A stretch of 15,927 bases of DNA from an uncultured Fidelibacterota bacterium (GCA_913054425.1 CAJXJG010000019.1:1-15927); one strand, 5' to 3'. Positions 1-7,552 are shown, counted from the stretch's first letter. Numbers and translations are program-made. Notes: generated from the letters alone by a model not told the origin.

Positions 1-222
1 TTATCAATACTCTCTGTAGGTGAAACCATCATGTTTGTGATTTTTAAAAAGAAATCAGATGATGATAATCTATTGGAACGAAAAGACGAAGATGAACTGG
101 AAGAAAATGAAGAATTTGGGACAGATGAAACACCTGATGAAGAAGATCCTGAAGATTCAAATTCTAAGGAACAAGAGGATAATGAAGGAGATTCTTCTAA
201 AGAAGAACCAAATGAGGACTAA
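1..222 (+). CDS. C-terminal fragment of a probable membrane protein with an acidic tail (partial)
   Basis: The frame is open from base 1, so this is the 3' end of a gene that starts left of the window. The ATG at 31 is probably internal. The first visible residues (LSILSVGETIMFVIF) are hydrophobic and are followed at once by KKK, which looks like the end of a last membrane segment with a positive cytoplasmic flank. The remaining ~55 residues are almost entirely Asp, Glu, Ser, Asn and Lys, a low-complexity and probably disordered acidic tail. I do not recognise the family, because too little of the folded part is visible. A free-standing 63-residue acidic peptide starting at the ATG is possible but less likely, since no clear ribosome binding site precedes it. 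The gene lies upstream of yceD on the same strand, 99 nt away. Confidence 0.5.
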   Translation, partial: LSILSVGETIMFVIFKKKSDDDNLLERKDEDELEENEEFGTDETPDEEDPEDSNSKEQEDNEGDSSKEEPNED

Positions 223-236
223 TCTTCTTTTTCTTT
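199..236 (+). terminator. Possible weak rho-independent terminator overlapping the stop codon
   Basis: AAAGAAGA at 199-206 can pair with TCTTCTTT at 223-230, giving an 8-bp stem with a 16-nt loop that includes the TAA stop, and it is followed by TTCTTT. The stem is AT-rich, so termination would be weak. It could separate the upstream membrane-protein gene from the yceD-rpmF-fab cluster. No energy calculation was done. Confidence 0.3.
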
Positions 237-321
237 AGGTTAATAGAACAGGATTTACCTTTAACTAAAAAGATTCTTCCTATTTCCTCTAGAAAAGAAA
301 AGCGCCAGTCAAGACCCATAA

Positions 322-826
322 ATGAAGCTGTTAAGAAGTGATCTGTTAGCAGGTTTTTCGGATAAACTCTTTGAAATTCCGGTAAACACCCTGAACCCGA
401 CAGGATTGGAATTCAGACAAGAAATAATCATTTGTAAACTTTCATCAGAATCTATTCCAGAAGGATTTAAACTGAAAGGATCCCTGGCATTCTCCTTTTC
501 TTAATCGTTGCGACCGATGTTTAGAGAAAATCGAAGACTTTCATAACCCTGCTTTTAAACTTTGGTTAACATCCAATACGGATTTGATTAGGGATGAAAA
601 TATGGATGTAATTCTCTTTCCAAACAGCATGAGTGTTATAAATCTAAAAAATGTCTTCCAAGATTTCATTATTCTTGAAGACCCAATGAAATATTTATGC
701 AAAAATGATTGCAAAGGATTATGTCAACATTGTGGATTAAATTTAAATAACAATTCCTGTAATTGTGTTACTTTTTCAACAGATGCTTCGTTTGATGTGT
801 TGAATACTCATGGTCAGGTAAAATAA
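322..826 (+). pseudogene. yceD: YceD / DUF177 family protein, interrupted by a +1 frameshift
   Basis: YceD (DUF177) proteins are small and typically encoded just before rpmF. They have been linked to 23S rRNA accumulation, mainly from plant and E. coli work. Here the N-terminal part reads from ATG 322 and stops at TAA 502-504. The rest continues in the next frame to TAA 824-826 and contains the family hallmarks: NRCDRCLE just after the break, and a C-terminal metal-type cluster CKNDCKGLCQHCGLNLN followed by CNC. Removing one T from the TTTT run at 496-499 restores a single reading frame of about 167 residues, which fits the family length, and joins GSLAFSF to LNRCDRCLE exactly where the family has this motif. 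The likeliest explanations are a sequencing or assembly indel or a recent mutation. Both halves look otherwise intact. Position right before rpmF supports the identification. Confidence 0.85.
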
Positions 827-855
827 TATACAGAACAATATTCAAAGGATAAATT

Positions 856-1035
856 ATGGCATTACCAAAAAGAAGACAATCAAAAGCACGCAGCCGAAAA
901 CGCCGTACCCATTACAAGTCCACACTTGTTTCCTATGCTAACTGCCCCCAGTGCAGTTCAACAAAAATGCCCCACAGAGCTTGCCCAAATTGTGGGTATT
1001 ACCGTGGTCGACCAGTTGTATCTGCTACGGAGTAA
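856..1035 (+). CDS. rpmF: 50S ribosomal protein L32
   Basis: This 59-residue protein is a structural component of the large ribosomal subunit. It begins MALPKRRQSKARSRKRRTH, the highly basic start typical of L32 (usually MAVPKRR...SK..kR.RR). It then carries two CxxC pairs, CPQC (residues 30-33) and CPNC (43-46), followed by GYYRGR. The cysteines form the zinc ribbon found in the zinc-binding form of L32. The ATG at 856 is preceded by AAAGGAT at 844-850, a good ribosome binding site 5 nt away. The gene sits 29 nt after yceD and 12 nt before plsX, the conserved order in many bacteria, which ties ribosome assembly to lipid synthesis in one transcription unit. The C-terminal extension VVSATE is short and ordinary. 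Confidence 0.97.
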   Translation: MALPKRRQSKARSRKRRTHYKSTLVSYANCPQCSSTKMPHRACPNCGYYRGRPVVSATE

Positions 1036-1047
1036 ATTCCAAAAAAT

Positions 1048-2049
1048 ATGAAAATTGCTCTTGATGCAATGGGAGGCGACTTTGCTCCCGCTGCTGTCAC
1101 CAAAGGAGCTGTAGAGGCATTGTCATGCACTCCGGATAATGTCGAATTAATACTTCTGGGAAACAAAGATCTCATCCAAAAGGACTTTTCTTCCTCACTC
1201 CCCTCAAGGATTTCTATTCACCATTGCTCAGATTCAATTTCAATACAAGACCGTGCTTCAACTGTAGTGAAATCCAGACCTGACTCTTCCATTGTACAAG
1301 GAATCAAAATGGTAAAAGAAAATAAAGCAAATGGATTTGTCAGCGCAGGCCATACGGGTGCTGTATTAGCTGCATCTCTGCTTATTCTTGGAAGGATTCC
1401 CGGTGTCCGTCGCCCGGCCCTTGGCGCATATATCCCAACAAATGTGGGTGGAAAAATTCTTTGCGATGTGGGTGCAAATCCTGATGCAAAACCAGTTCAC
1501 CTCTTCCAATTCGCCACAATGGCTTCCTACTATCTTGATCATATTGAAGGATGCAAACATCCAAAGATCGGCTTAGTAAATATTGGTGAAGAATCAACTA
1601 AAGGCAGTGAACTTTACCGAGAAGCATACAAAATATTTAAAGATAATCTTCCCAATTTTGTTGGAAATGTGGAGGGCAGAAATTTACTGGACAGTGAAGC
1701 AAATGTTCTTGTATGTGATGGTTTTGTAGGAAACACTCTTCTAAAATTTGCAGAAAGCTGGATCAATATATTTGGGTCAGAAATTAGGGCAAAGATAAAG
1801 AATAAGCTCTCTTATAAACTTGGCGCTTTTCTATTAAAACCAGTATTTGAAGACATCCGAAAGAGCTACGACTACGAAGAACATGGAGGAGTTCCCCTCT
1901 TAGGTGTGAATGGCGTTTCCATTATTGCCCATGGAAGTGCAGGTTATAGATCCATAAAAAATTCTATCCTGGCTGCAAAAAAATGCATAGACGAAAATTT
2001 AATCGAAAATACCAAAAACAGTATTTCTAACTATTTAGAACTTAACTAA
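1048..2049 (+). CDS. plsX: Phosphate acyltransferase PlsX
   Basis: PlsX converts acyl-ACP and phosphate to acyl-phosphate, the donor used by PlsY for the first acylation of glycerol-3-phosphate. It is a peripheral membrane enzyme that links fatty acid and phospholipid synthesis. The 333 residues match the usual family length of about 320-350. Recognisable family stretches in order are MKIALDAMGGDFAP (1-14), SAGHTGAVLA (~98-107), CDVGANPDAKP (~140-150), NIGEESTKG (~173-181), DGFVGNTLLK (~224-233) and, near the C terminus, GGVPLLGVNG and IIAHGSA. The ATG start gives the canonical N terminus. No strong ribosome binding site precedes it, which suggests translation coupled to rpmF 12 nt upstream. 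The stop TAA touches the ATG of fabH. Confidence 0.97.
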   Translation: MKIALDAMGGDFAPAAVTKGAVEALSCTPDNVELILLGNKDLIQKDFSSSLPSRISIHHCSDSISIQDRASTVVKSRPDSSIVQGIKMVKENKANGFVSAGHTGAVLAASLLILGRIPGVRRPALGAYIPTNVGGKILCDVGANPDAKPVHLFQFATMASYYLDHIEGCKHPKIGLVNIGEESTKGSELYREAYKIFKDNLPNFVGNVEGRNLLDSEANVLVCDGFVGNTLLKFAESWINIFGSEIRAKIKNKLSYKLGAFLLKPVFEDIRKSYDYEEHGGVPLLGVNGVSIIAHGSAGYRSIKNSILAAKKCIDENLIENTKNSISNYLELN

Positions 2050-3036
2050 ATGAAGGCAGCAATAACCACCACAGCCCGATATGTTCCTGAACGAATCCTC
2101 ACTAATTCTGACCTTGAAAAAATGGTTGAAACAAGTGATGAGTGGATCCGATCAAGAACAGGTATTTCTGAAAGACATATTGTTGAAAAGGGGCAAGCAT
2201 CATCTTTTATGGCTACAAAAGTGGCTAAAAAATTATTGCATAAATCCAATACCTCTCCTGAAGACATCGATTTGATCATCATCGCTACGGTTACACCGGA
2301 TATGTTTTTCCCCTCAACTGCCGCATTAGTTCAAAATAATATTGATGCTCGCAGGGCCTGGGGTTTTGACCTTTCCGGCGCGTGCACGGGGTTTCTGTAT
2401 GCTTTGGAAACCGGCAGGCTTCTCGTTGAATCAGGAAAATACACCAAAGTAATTGTTGTCGGTGTTGACACCATGAGTTCAATCATGGATTATACCGATA
2501 GGAATACTTGTGTACTCTTTGGTGATGGCGCTGGAGGTGTATTAATAGAGTCCTCAAAAAAAGAAAACGGCATAATGGATTCTATCTTGTTTATCGATGG
2601 TTCTGGCGGAAAATATCTCCATATGCCAGCCGGTGGGAGTCTTCTTCCAGCTAACCACGACACAATTGACAAAAAGATGCATTATCTCAAACAGGAAGGA
2701 AAAACCGTATATAAATATGCAGTGAAAAAAATGGCTGATGTTTGTTTAAAAATCCTTGAAAGAAATGGCTTGTCCGGTAAGGATATTAAATTATTCATTC
2801 CACACCAGGCTAACAAAAGAATTATAGATGCTGCAGCCCAGCGATGTGGATTTACAGAAAATCAGGTACTCATCAATATCAATAAGTATGGAAACACAAC
2901 TGCAGGTACTATCCCAATCGGTTTGGATGAAGCGGTGGAAGATGGGATAATTCAAAACGGTGATTTAATATTACTTTCCGCTTTCGGTGCAGGGTTCTCA
3001 TGGGGCAGTATGCTTCTGCGCTGGGGAGTGAATTGA
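2050..3036 (+). CDS. fabH: 3-oxoacyl-[ACP] synthase III (FabH)
   Basis: FabH condenses an acyl-CoA primer, usually acetyl-CoA, with malonyl-ACP and so starts type II fatty acid synthesis in the cytoplasm. The 328-residue protein carries the complete Cys-His-Asn triad of the family: Cys112 in SGACTGF, His252 in PHQANKRIID and Asn282 in GNTTAGTIPIG. The two-part spacing equals that of the E. coli enzyme (30 residues between His and Asn). The N-terminal TSDEWIRSRTGISERHI (28-44) is also a family signature. The ATG follows the plsX stop with no spacer, so translation is probably coupled. The end overlaps fabD by one base (TGATG). Primer preference (straight or branched) cannot be read from the sequence. 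Confidence 0.97.
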   Translation: MKAAITTTARYVPERILTNSDLEKMVETSDEWIRSRTGISERHIVEKGQASSFMATKVAKKLLHKSNTSPEDIDLIIIATVTPDMFFPSTAALVQNNIDARRAWGFDLSGACTGFLYALETGRLLVESGKYTKVIVVGVDTMSSIMDYTDRNTCVLFGDGAGGVLIESSKKENGIMDSILFIDGSGGKYLHMPAGGSLLPANHDTIDKKMHYLKQEGKTVYKYAVKKMADVCLKILERNGLSGKDIKLFIPHQANKRIIDAAAQRCGFTENQVLININKYGNTTAGTIPIGLDEAVEDGIIQNGDLILLSAFGAGFSWGSMLLRWGVN

Positions 3037-3953
3037 TGAATACTGCATATCTCTTCCCTGGACAAGCATCCCAAAAAATAGGTATGGGTTTTGATCTCTT
3101 CCAGAAATCAAAACTAGGAAAAAAATATTATGACCTTGCAAATGAAATCATGGAGTTTGATATTCAGGATATTTCATTCAATGGGCCAGAAGAAATTCTG
3201 AAACAAACAAAATTTACTCAACCTGCAATTTATATCGTGAGTGTGATCCTTGGAGAATTGCTCGTTGAAAAAGGATTCATACCCAAGGTTGCAGCCGGAC
3301 ACAGCCTAGGAGAATATTCTGCTCTCACCATTGGAGGTGCATTCAATTTTCAGACTGGGTTGAAGTTGGTTAAATTCCGCGCTGAATGCATGCAGACTGC
3401 AAATAAAATTCAAAAGGGGACAATGGCTGCAATCATTGGTTTATCCGATGATGAAATTCAATCAATTTGCGAATCATGTAGTAATGAAAACATTGTTGTT
3501 CCGGCAAATTATAATTCCCCAGGGCAAGTCGTTATCTCCGGAGAAGTTAGCGCAGTTCATCTTGCTATGAACAAAGCAACAGAAGCAGGTGCTCGAAATG
3601 TAATTAGATTAAATGTCAGTGGTGCTTTCCACTCTCCCATGATGACTCCAGCAAGAGAAGCCCTTGCAGAAATACTAAATTCCATCGAAATTCACGATAC
3701 GATTTTACCAGTTTATTTAAACTATTCTGCAATACCAGCTACTAAGGGAAGTGATATCCGGAGCGGTTTAATTAGCCAGCTGGAAAAACCTGTTTTATGG
3801 CACAAAACTATAACTACCATGAATAAAAATGAAATAAACAAATATGTTGAAATTGGACCCGGCCGAGTATTACAAGGATTAAATCGAAGAATTAATAAAA
3901 CTTTTCAAACAACCGGAATAGAAACACTGGAAGACGTTCTGCATTATGTTTAA
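3036..3953 (+). CDS. fabD: Malonyl-CoA:ACP transacylase (FabD)
   Basis: FabD moves malonyl groups from CoA to acyl carrier protein, making the extender unit used by FabH and FabF. The protein starts MNTAYLFPGQASQKIGMG, where FPGQ holds the oxyanion-hole Gln10. The nucleophile is Ser90 in AAGHSLGEYSA, with Arg115 in KFRAECMQ and His199 in SGAFHSPMM. These correspond to Ser92, Arg117 and His201 of the E. coli enzyme with a constant two-residue offset. I chose the ATG at 3036 rather than an in-frame ATG at 3000, because the later one gives the normal N terminus. It is also preceded by GGGGAG at 3023-3028 and overlaps the fabH stop by one base. Its own 3' end overlaps fabG by 8 nt. Confidence 0.97.
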   Translation: MNTAYLFPGQASQKIGMGFDLFQKSKLGKKYYDLANEIMEFDIQDISFNGPEEILKQTKFTQPAIYIVSVILGELLVEKGFIPKVAAGHSLGEYSALTIGGAFNFQTGLKLVKFRAECMQTANKIQKGTMAAIIGLSDDEIQSICESCSNENIVVPANYNSPGQVVISGEVSAVHLAMNKATEAGARNVIRLNVSGAFHSPMMTPAREALAEILNSIEIHDTILPVYLNYSAIPATKGSDIRSGLISQLEKPVLWHKTITTMNKNEINKYVEIGPGRVLQGLNRRINKTFQTTGIETLEDVLHYV

Positions 3954-4689
3954 GTTAACAGACAAAATCGCCATCGTAACAGGAGCCTCCCGGGGGATTG
4001 GGAAAAGTATTGCAGAAACACTTTACCAAGCTGGAGCTCAAGTTATATGCGTCAGCCGTCACTTGGAAGATGTCCAGAAAACCGCAGACAATTTGGGTAA
4101 TTCTGGATCGGGAGCAATGGGTTTTGCATGCGATGTTTCAGATACAAAATCTGTAACTTCACTTTTTCAATCCATCTTAGAGAAATTCAACCGGATTGAT
4201 ATTCTAGTTAACAATGCCGGAATTACAAAGGATGCTCTTATCATGAGGATGTCAGAACGGGATTGGGATGATGTTTTAAATACCAATTTGAAGGGTGCTT
4301 TTAACATGATAAAAGCTGTTTCCAGAACAATGATGAAAAATCGAACCGGGCGAATAATTAATATCTCGTCAATCATTGGATTAACCGGAAATCCGGGGCA
4401 AATAAATTATGCTGCCTCCAAAGCTGGTCTCATCGGATTAACAAAAACAACTGCGAAAGAATTCGCATCAAGAAATATTACAGCAAATTGCATAGCGCCA
4501 GGATATATCGAAACCGATATGAGCAATGCAATAAATGAAAAAGAAAAAGAATCACTCATTAATAAAATACCTTTAGGCCGAATCGGAAAACCGGAAGACA
4601 TTGCATCAATGGTTCAATTTCTTTCTTCTGATGAAGCAGGATTTATCACCGGCCAAACGATTACCGTGGACGGTGGAATGGTACTATAA
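3946..4689 (+). CDS. fabG: 3-oxoacyl-[ACP] reductase (FabG)
   Basis: FabG reduces 3-oxoacyl-ACP to 3-hydroxyacyl-ACP with NADPH, the first reduction of each elongation cycle. It is a classical short-chain dehydrogenase of 247 residues. The cofactor-binding glycine motif is TGASRGIG (12-19) with an Arg at the adenosine-phosphate-binding region (SRHL, 37-40). NNAG is at 89-92, and the catalytic residues are Asn114, Ser142, Tyr155 and Lys159 in ISS...NYAASK. The end (GQTITVDGGMVL) is typical of FabG. The gene overlaps fabD by 8 nt, so translation is likely coupled, and no strong ribosome binding site is seen. Its place between fabD and acpP separates it from the many other SDR enzymes. Confidence 0.96.
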   Translation: MFKLTDKIAIVTGASRGIGKSIAETLYQAGAQVICVSRHLEDVQKTADNLGNSGSGAMGFACDVSDTKSVTSLFQSILEKFNRIDILVNNAGITKDALIMRMSERDWDDVLNTNLKGAFNMIKAVSRTMMKNRTGRIINISSIIGLTGNPGQINYAASKAGLIGLTKTTAKEFASRNITANCIAPGYIETDMSNAINEKEKESLINKIPLGRIGKPEDIASMVQFLSSDEAGFITGQTITVDGGMVL

Positions 4690-4694
4690 CACAT

Positions 4695-4702
4695 AAAGGA
4701 GG
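4695..4702 (+). promoter_or_regulatory. Strong Shine-Dalgarno site for acpP
   Basis: AAAGGAGG at 4695-4702 is a near-perfect anti-16S match placed 5 nt before the ATG of acpP. It is clearly stronger than any other ribosome binding site in this cluster, where most genes rely on overlap or weak sites. This fits the need for acyl carrier protein to be made in large excess over the enzymes of the same operon. Confidence 0.85.
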
Positions 4703-4707
4703 AATAC

Positions 4708-4935
4708 ATGTCAACGTTTGATAAAGTAAAAGACGTCATCATGGACAAACTAGGAGTTGAAGATAGTAAGATCAATATGGAAGCATCTTTTGTAGATGAT
4801 TTAGGTGCTGATTCTCTGGATACAGTTGAATTGATAATGGAATTTGAAGAAGAGTTTGGAATTGAAATTCCGGATGAAGATGCTGAAAAAATGACCACTG
4901 TTGGAGCTGCAGTAGAATATATTGACGGATTATAA
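4708..4935 (+). CDS. acpP: Acyl carrier protein
   Basis: This 75-residue, strongly acidic protein carries growing acyl chains on a 4'-phosphopantetheine arm. The attachment site is Ser36 in DDLGADSLDTVELIMEFEEE, the canonical motif at the start of helix II. Length and helix pattern match bacterial AcpP. The product partners with FabD, FabH, FabG and FabF encoded around it and with PlsX upstream. It is preceded by the strongest ribosome binding site of the cluster and separated from fabF by a 121-nt gap. No phosphopantetheinyl transferase gene is in the window. Confidence 0.98.
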   Translation: MSTFDKVKDVIMDKLGVEDSKINMEASFVDDLGADSLDTVELIMEFEEEFGIEIPDEDAEKMTTVGAAVEYIDGL

Positions 4936-5056
4936 TTTCGATGTGCCGGTACCGAGCGTAATGATTCAAGCTGCGCTTTTCATCCATTTTCATAAGGTAT
5001 ACTTTTGTTTATGACTATTTTTTATTATAGAAATACACTAAATGCGGGATTAATTC
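4936..5056 (+). promoter_or_regulatory. acpP-fabF intergenic region with a possible weak hairpin and promoter
   Basis: This is the only sizeable gap in the lipid cluster. It contains the palindrome CGGTACCG at 4947-4954 and a short hairpin AAGC-TGC-GCTT (4968-4978) that runs into TTTTC, a weak terminator-like shape. Downstream, TATACT at 4998-5003 resembles a -10 box, but the best upstream match (TTTTCA, 4977-4982) is only 15 nt away. A second -10-like box, TATTAT, lies at 5023-5028. A partial stop plus a secondary promoter would give extra acpP transcript relative to fabF. All of this is inference from short matches. Confidence 0.3.
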
Positions 5057-6292
5057 TTGTCTAAGAAAAAAGTTGTTATAACAGGGCTGGGAGTATTAGC
5101 TCCCAATGGAAACAATATCCATGAATTCTGGAAATCTCTCTGCCTGGGAAAATCCGGAATTAATGCCATAACCTACTTTGATACTGAAGGATTCTCCGTA
5201 AAAATAGCTGGTGAACTGGAGGGATTTAAGGCTGAAGAACATCTAGAGCCTTCTCAAATTCGAAAACTTGATCCATTTTCAATATTCGCCTTGGTGGCAG
5301 CGCAGGAGGCAATTACCCATGCTGATATAAACTGGAATAATATTAATCTACACCGGGTAGGTGTCATACTTGGGACTGGAGTCGGAGGTATCTACACATT
5401 AGAGGAACAACACGGTGTACTTATGAATCGTGGTCCCCGAAGGATTTCTCCATTTTTTGTCCCGAAGATGATCGCAAACATTGCTGCGGGACATGTCGCT
5501 ATAAACTGGGGCTTAAAAGGTCCAAATCATACAATTACCACTGCCTGTGCATCCGCTACAGATGCTATTGGAATTGCAACACGGCTGATCCAGATTGGAG
5601 ATGCTGATATGATCCTTGCCGGCGGGACAGAAGCAAGTATCACCCCATTGACTATCTCAGGATTTGCGAATATGAAAGCGCTGTCTCGTAATCCGGACAA
5701 TCAAACTGCAAGTCGTCCATTTGACAAAAACCGTGATGGATTTGTGATGGGAGAAGGTGCGGGAATCATGGTAATAGAATCTGAAAAACACGCCAAAAAC
5801 CGTCAGGCTGAAATACTGGGTGAAATTGCGGGTTATGGTTCCACAAACGATGCTTTCCATATAACTCAACCAGAGAAAGAAGGGGCTGTTCTCGCAATGA
5901 GAAAAGCAATTCAGGATTCTGGTTTATTACCAACTGATGTGGATTATATTAATGCCCATGGTACATCTACGCCTCTTAATGACAAAAATGAAACAAACGC
6001 GATAAAGGAAGTTTTCGGTAAACATGCTAATTCTTTAAAAATAAGTTCTACAAAATCCATGACAGGACATCTCCTTGGAGCAAGCGGCGCGATCGAAGCA
6101 GTTGCATCTGTAAAAGCAATTGAACATAACCTCGCACCACCCACAATCAATTATGCGACAGCAGATCCTGATTGCAACCTGGATTATATTCCAAACACCG
6201 CACAAAAATTTTCAATTGATGCTGTGATGTCAAATACATTTGGTTTTGGTGGACATAATGCAGTAATACTGATTAAGCGCTGGGAAAGCTGA
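5057..6292 (+). CDS. fabF: 3-oxoacyl-[ACP] synthase II (FabF)
   Basis: FabF condenses acyl-ACP with malonyl-ACP in the elongation cycle. The 411-residue protein has the full Cys-His-His set of this class: Cys164 in TTACASATDAIG, His301 in NAHGTSTPLND and His338 with Lys333 in TKSMTGHLLGASG. It ends with the usual FGFGGHNA segment. The start is a TTG at 5057 that gives the standard N terminus MSKKKVVITGLGVLAPNG. A modest GGGAT lies a few bases upstream (5046-5050), and no in-frame ATG fits better. FabF and FabB are close relatives; the neighbours and the absence of fabA favour FabF. It is the last lipid gene of the cluster, 4 nt before rnc. Confidence 0.97.
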   Translation: MSKKKVVITGLGVLAPNGNNIHEFWKSLCLGKSGINAITYFDTEGFSVKIAGELEGFKAEEHLEPSQIRKLDPFSIFALVAAQEAITHADINWNNINLHRVGVILGTGVGGIYTLEEQHGVLMNRGPRRISPFFVPKMIANIAAGHVAINWGLKGPNHTITTACASATDAIGIATRLIQIGDADMILAGGTEASITPLTISGFANMKALSRNPDNQTASRPFDKNRDGFVMGEGAGIMVIESEKHAKNRQAEILGEIAGYGSTNDAFHITQPEKEGAVLAMRKAIQDSGLLPTDVDYINAHGTSTPLNDKNETNAIKEVFGKHANSLKISSTKSMTGHLLGASGAIEAVASVKAIEHNLAPPTINYATADPDCNLDYIPNTAQKFSIDAVMSNTFGFGGHNAVILIKRWES

Positions 6293-6296
6293 TTGA

Positions 6297-7007
6297 TTGT
6301 CTTTTCTGAATTTCTTTCTCCGTTGGAATAAATCCTCAACTAATCGTTATTCACAGCTTGAAAAAATAATAAAATACAGGTTTAATAACCTGAGGTACAT
6401 AGAGCAAGCATTTACACATCGTTCAATCAGTCCAAAACCTCGCCAAAATTATGAACGACTCGAATTCCTAGGAGACGCAATTATTGATATCGTAGTCAGT
6501 AATTCTCTCATGAAAGAATTTCCGGAGGGGGATGAAGGTTTCCTAACTCAAAAACGATCCACGCTTGTCCAAAAAGATTTCCTTGCATCCATGGGGAAAT
6601 TACTTGGCCTCTTATCGTATCTAAAAATTGAGACAACGGTAAACCTCGATATAGAAAAAATAGCAAATAAACAACTTGCTAATCTTTATGAATCCCTTAT
6701 TGGTGCGCTCTTCTTGGATGGTGGATTACATCCATGTAAAGAACTCATCCTTAGTACGATATGGATACATAGGATTGATGCCTGGAAATCCACGAATTTC
6801 AAGGGCAGGCTTATCGAATATTGTCATTCTTCTTTGCTGAGTACCCCTAAATTTCAAATATCAAACATTACAGGACCTGATCATCAAAAAATATTTGAAG
6901 TCCATGTCCAGATTGATGACAAAATTTTTCCTCCCGGAATGGGATCAAACAAAAAGACAGCTGAGCAATCAGCAGCCCAAAATACACTAGAAATTCTTAC
7001 GAACTAG
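6297..7007 (+). CDS. rnc: Ribonuclease III
   Basis: RNase III cuts double-stranded RNA, including rRNA precursors. The 236 residues hold an N-terminal endonuclease domain (about 18-160) with the signature ERLEFLGDAIIDIVVS. This supplies the metal ligands Glu53, Glu56 and Asp60. A C-terminal double-stranded RNA-binding domain (about 168-234) ends in GSNKKTAEQSAAQNTLEIL. The second metal-site motif reads LANLYESLIGALFLDGG, with Asn129 where the E. coli enzyme has Asp114, while the essential Glu (Glu132, E. coli Glu117) is kept. Asn here is, as I recall, common in Bacteroidota relatives. The start is TTG at 6297, 8 nt after GGGAAAG (6282-6288). Coupling of rnc to fab genes is widespread. Its stop is 2 nt from the stop of the opposing nuclease gene. 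Confidence 0.96.
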   Translation: MSFLNFFLRWNKSSTNRYSQLEKIIKYRFNNLRYIEQAFTHRSISPKPRQNYERLEFLGDAIIDIVVSNSLMKEFPEGDEGFLTQKRSTLVQKDFLASMGKLLGLLSYLKIETTVNLDIEKIANKQLANLYESLIGALFLDGGLHPCKELILSTIWIHRIDAWKSTNFKGRLIEYCHSSLLSTPKFQISNITGPDHQKIFEVHVQIDDKIFPPGMGSNKKTAEQSAAQNTLEILTN

Positions 7008-7009
7008 AT

Positions 7010-7546
7010 TTAATCACTTATCTCCTTGATCCTGTCTCTGAGCAGCGCGGCTCTTTCATAATCTTCTACTTCCACTGCTTTTAACAACTCATTTTCCAAA
7101 TGCTTCTGTATTGATTGAGAAACTTTGTTTAAATCATGGTCAACATCTTCAATAATACCTACTTCTTCCATAACGATTTCATCAACCAGGATCGGCGCGC
7201 TCATTCTTAATGCAACAACAATTGCGTCACTCGGCCGTGCATCCAGTGATCGTTTCCCAATTAATTTCCCCTTTAATTCCATTCGAGCATAAAATACACC
7301 ATCAATCAGGTCTGTAATTTTAACAGCAATTAATTTACTTTCAATTTCTTGAATAAGGGACCCAATCAGATCATGGGTTAAGGGGCGGGGACTTTCAGCA
7401 TTCTCCATTGCAAGAGCAATTGATTGAGCTTCAAAAGATCCAACAATTACGGGAAGACTTCGGTCTTCATTAATTTCCTTTAAAATAACAGCATAACTCC
7501 TGCTTGGGGGATGAAAAGTAATTTTATGTACTTTTACGGGAATCAT
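7010..7546 (-). CDS. Bifunctional nuclease (DUF151) with C-terminal UVR motif
   Basis: The protein has 178 residues. The N-terminal ~135 residues are the BFN/DUF151 domain, seen in VGSFEAQSIALAMEN, RPLTHDLI and SLDARPSDAIVVALRM. The family was named from plant and Thermotoga proteins reported to act on both DNA and RNA. The C-terminal ~35 residues (ENELLKAVEVEDYERAALLR and on to DRIKEI) form a UVR-type helical hairpin of the kind found in UvrB, UvrC and ClpC, probably a protein-interaction module. The cellular role in bacteria is not well established. The ATG at 7546 begins MIPVKVHKITF. The gene follows the isomerase gene by 119 nt on the same strand and may have its own promoter. Its 3' end lies tail to tail with rnc. 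Confidence 0.9.
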   Translation of the reverse strand: MIPVKVHKITFHPPSRSYAVILKEINEDRSLPVIVGSFEAQSIALAMENAESPRPLTHDLIGSLIQEIESKLIAVKITDLIDGVFYARMELKGKLIGKRSLDARPSDAIVVALRMSAPILVDEIVMEEVGIIEDVDHDLNKVSQSIQKHLENELLKAVEVEDYERAALLRDRIKEISD

Positions 7547-7552
7547 AGTTAA

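Noticed and set aside
496..504. Programmed +1 frameshift as the firm explanation for yceD
   Set aside because: No Shine-Dalgarno-like stimulator precedes the UCU-UAA site, and a one-base indel in a T run is simpler; kept only as an alternative in the findings.
1366..1597. Three overlapping short frames within plsX, two antisense and one in another sense frame
   Set aside because: They lie fully inside a well-conserved gene and show no recognisable motif or ribosome binding site.
3000..3035. Longer fabD start at ATG 3000 giving 12 extra residues
   Set aside because: It lies inside fabH; ATG 3036 gives the canonical MNTAYLFPGQ start with a good GGGGAG site and the typical one-base overlap.
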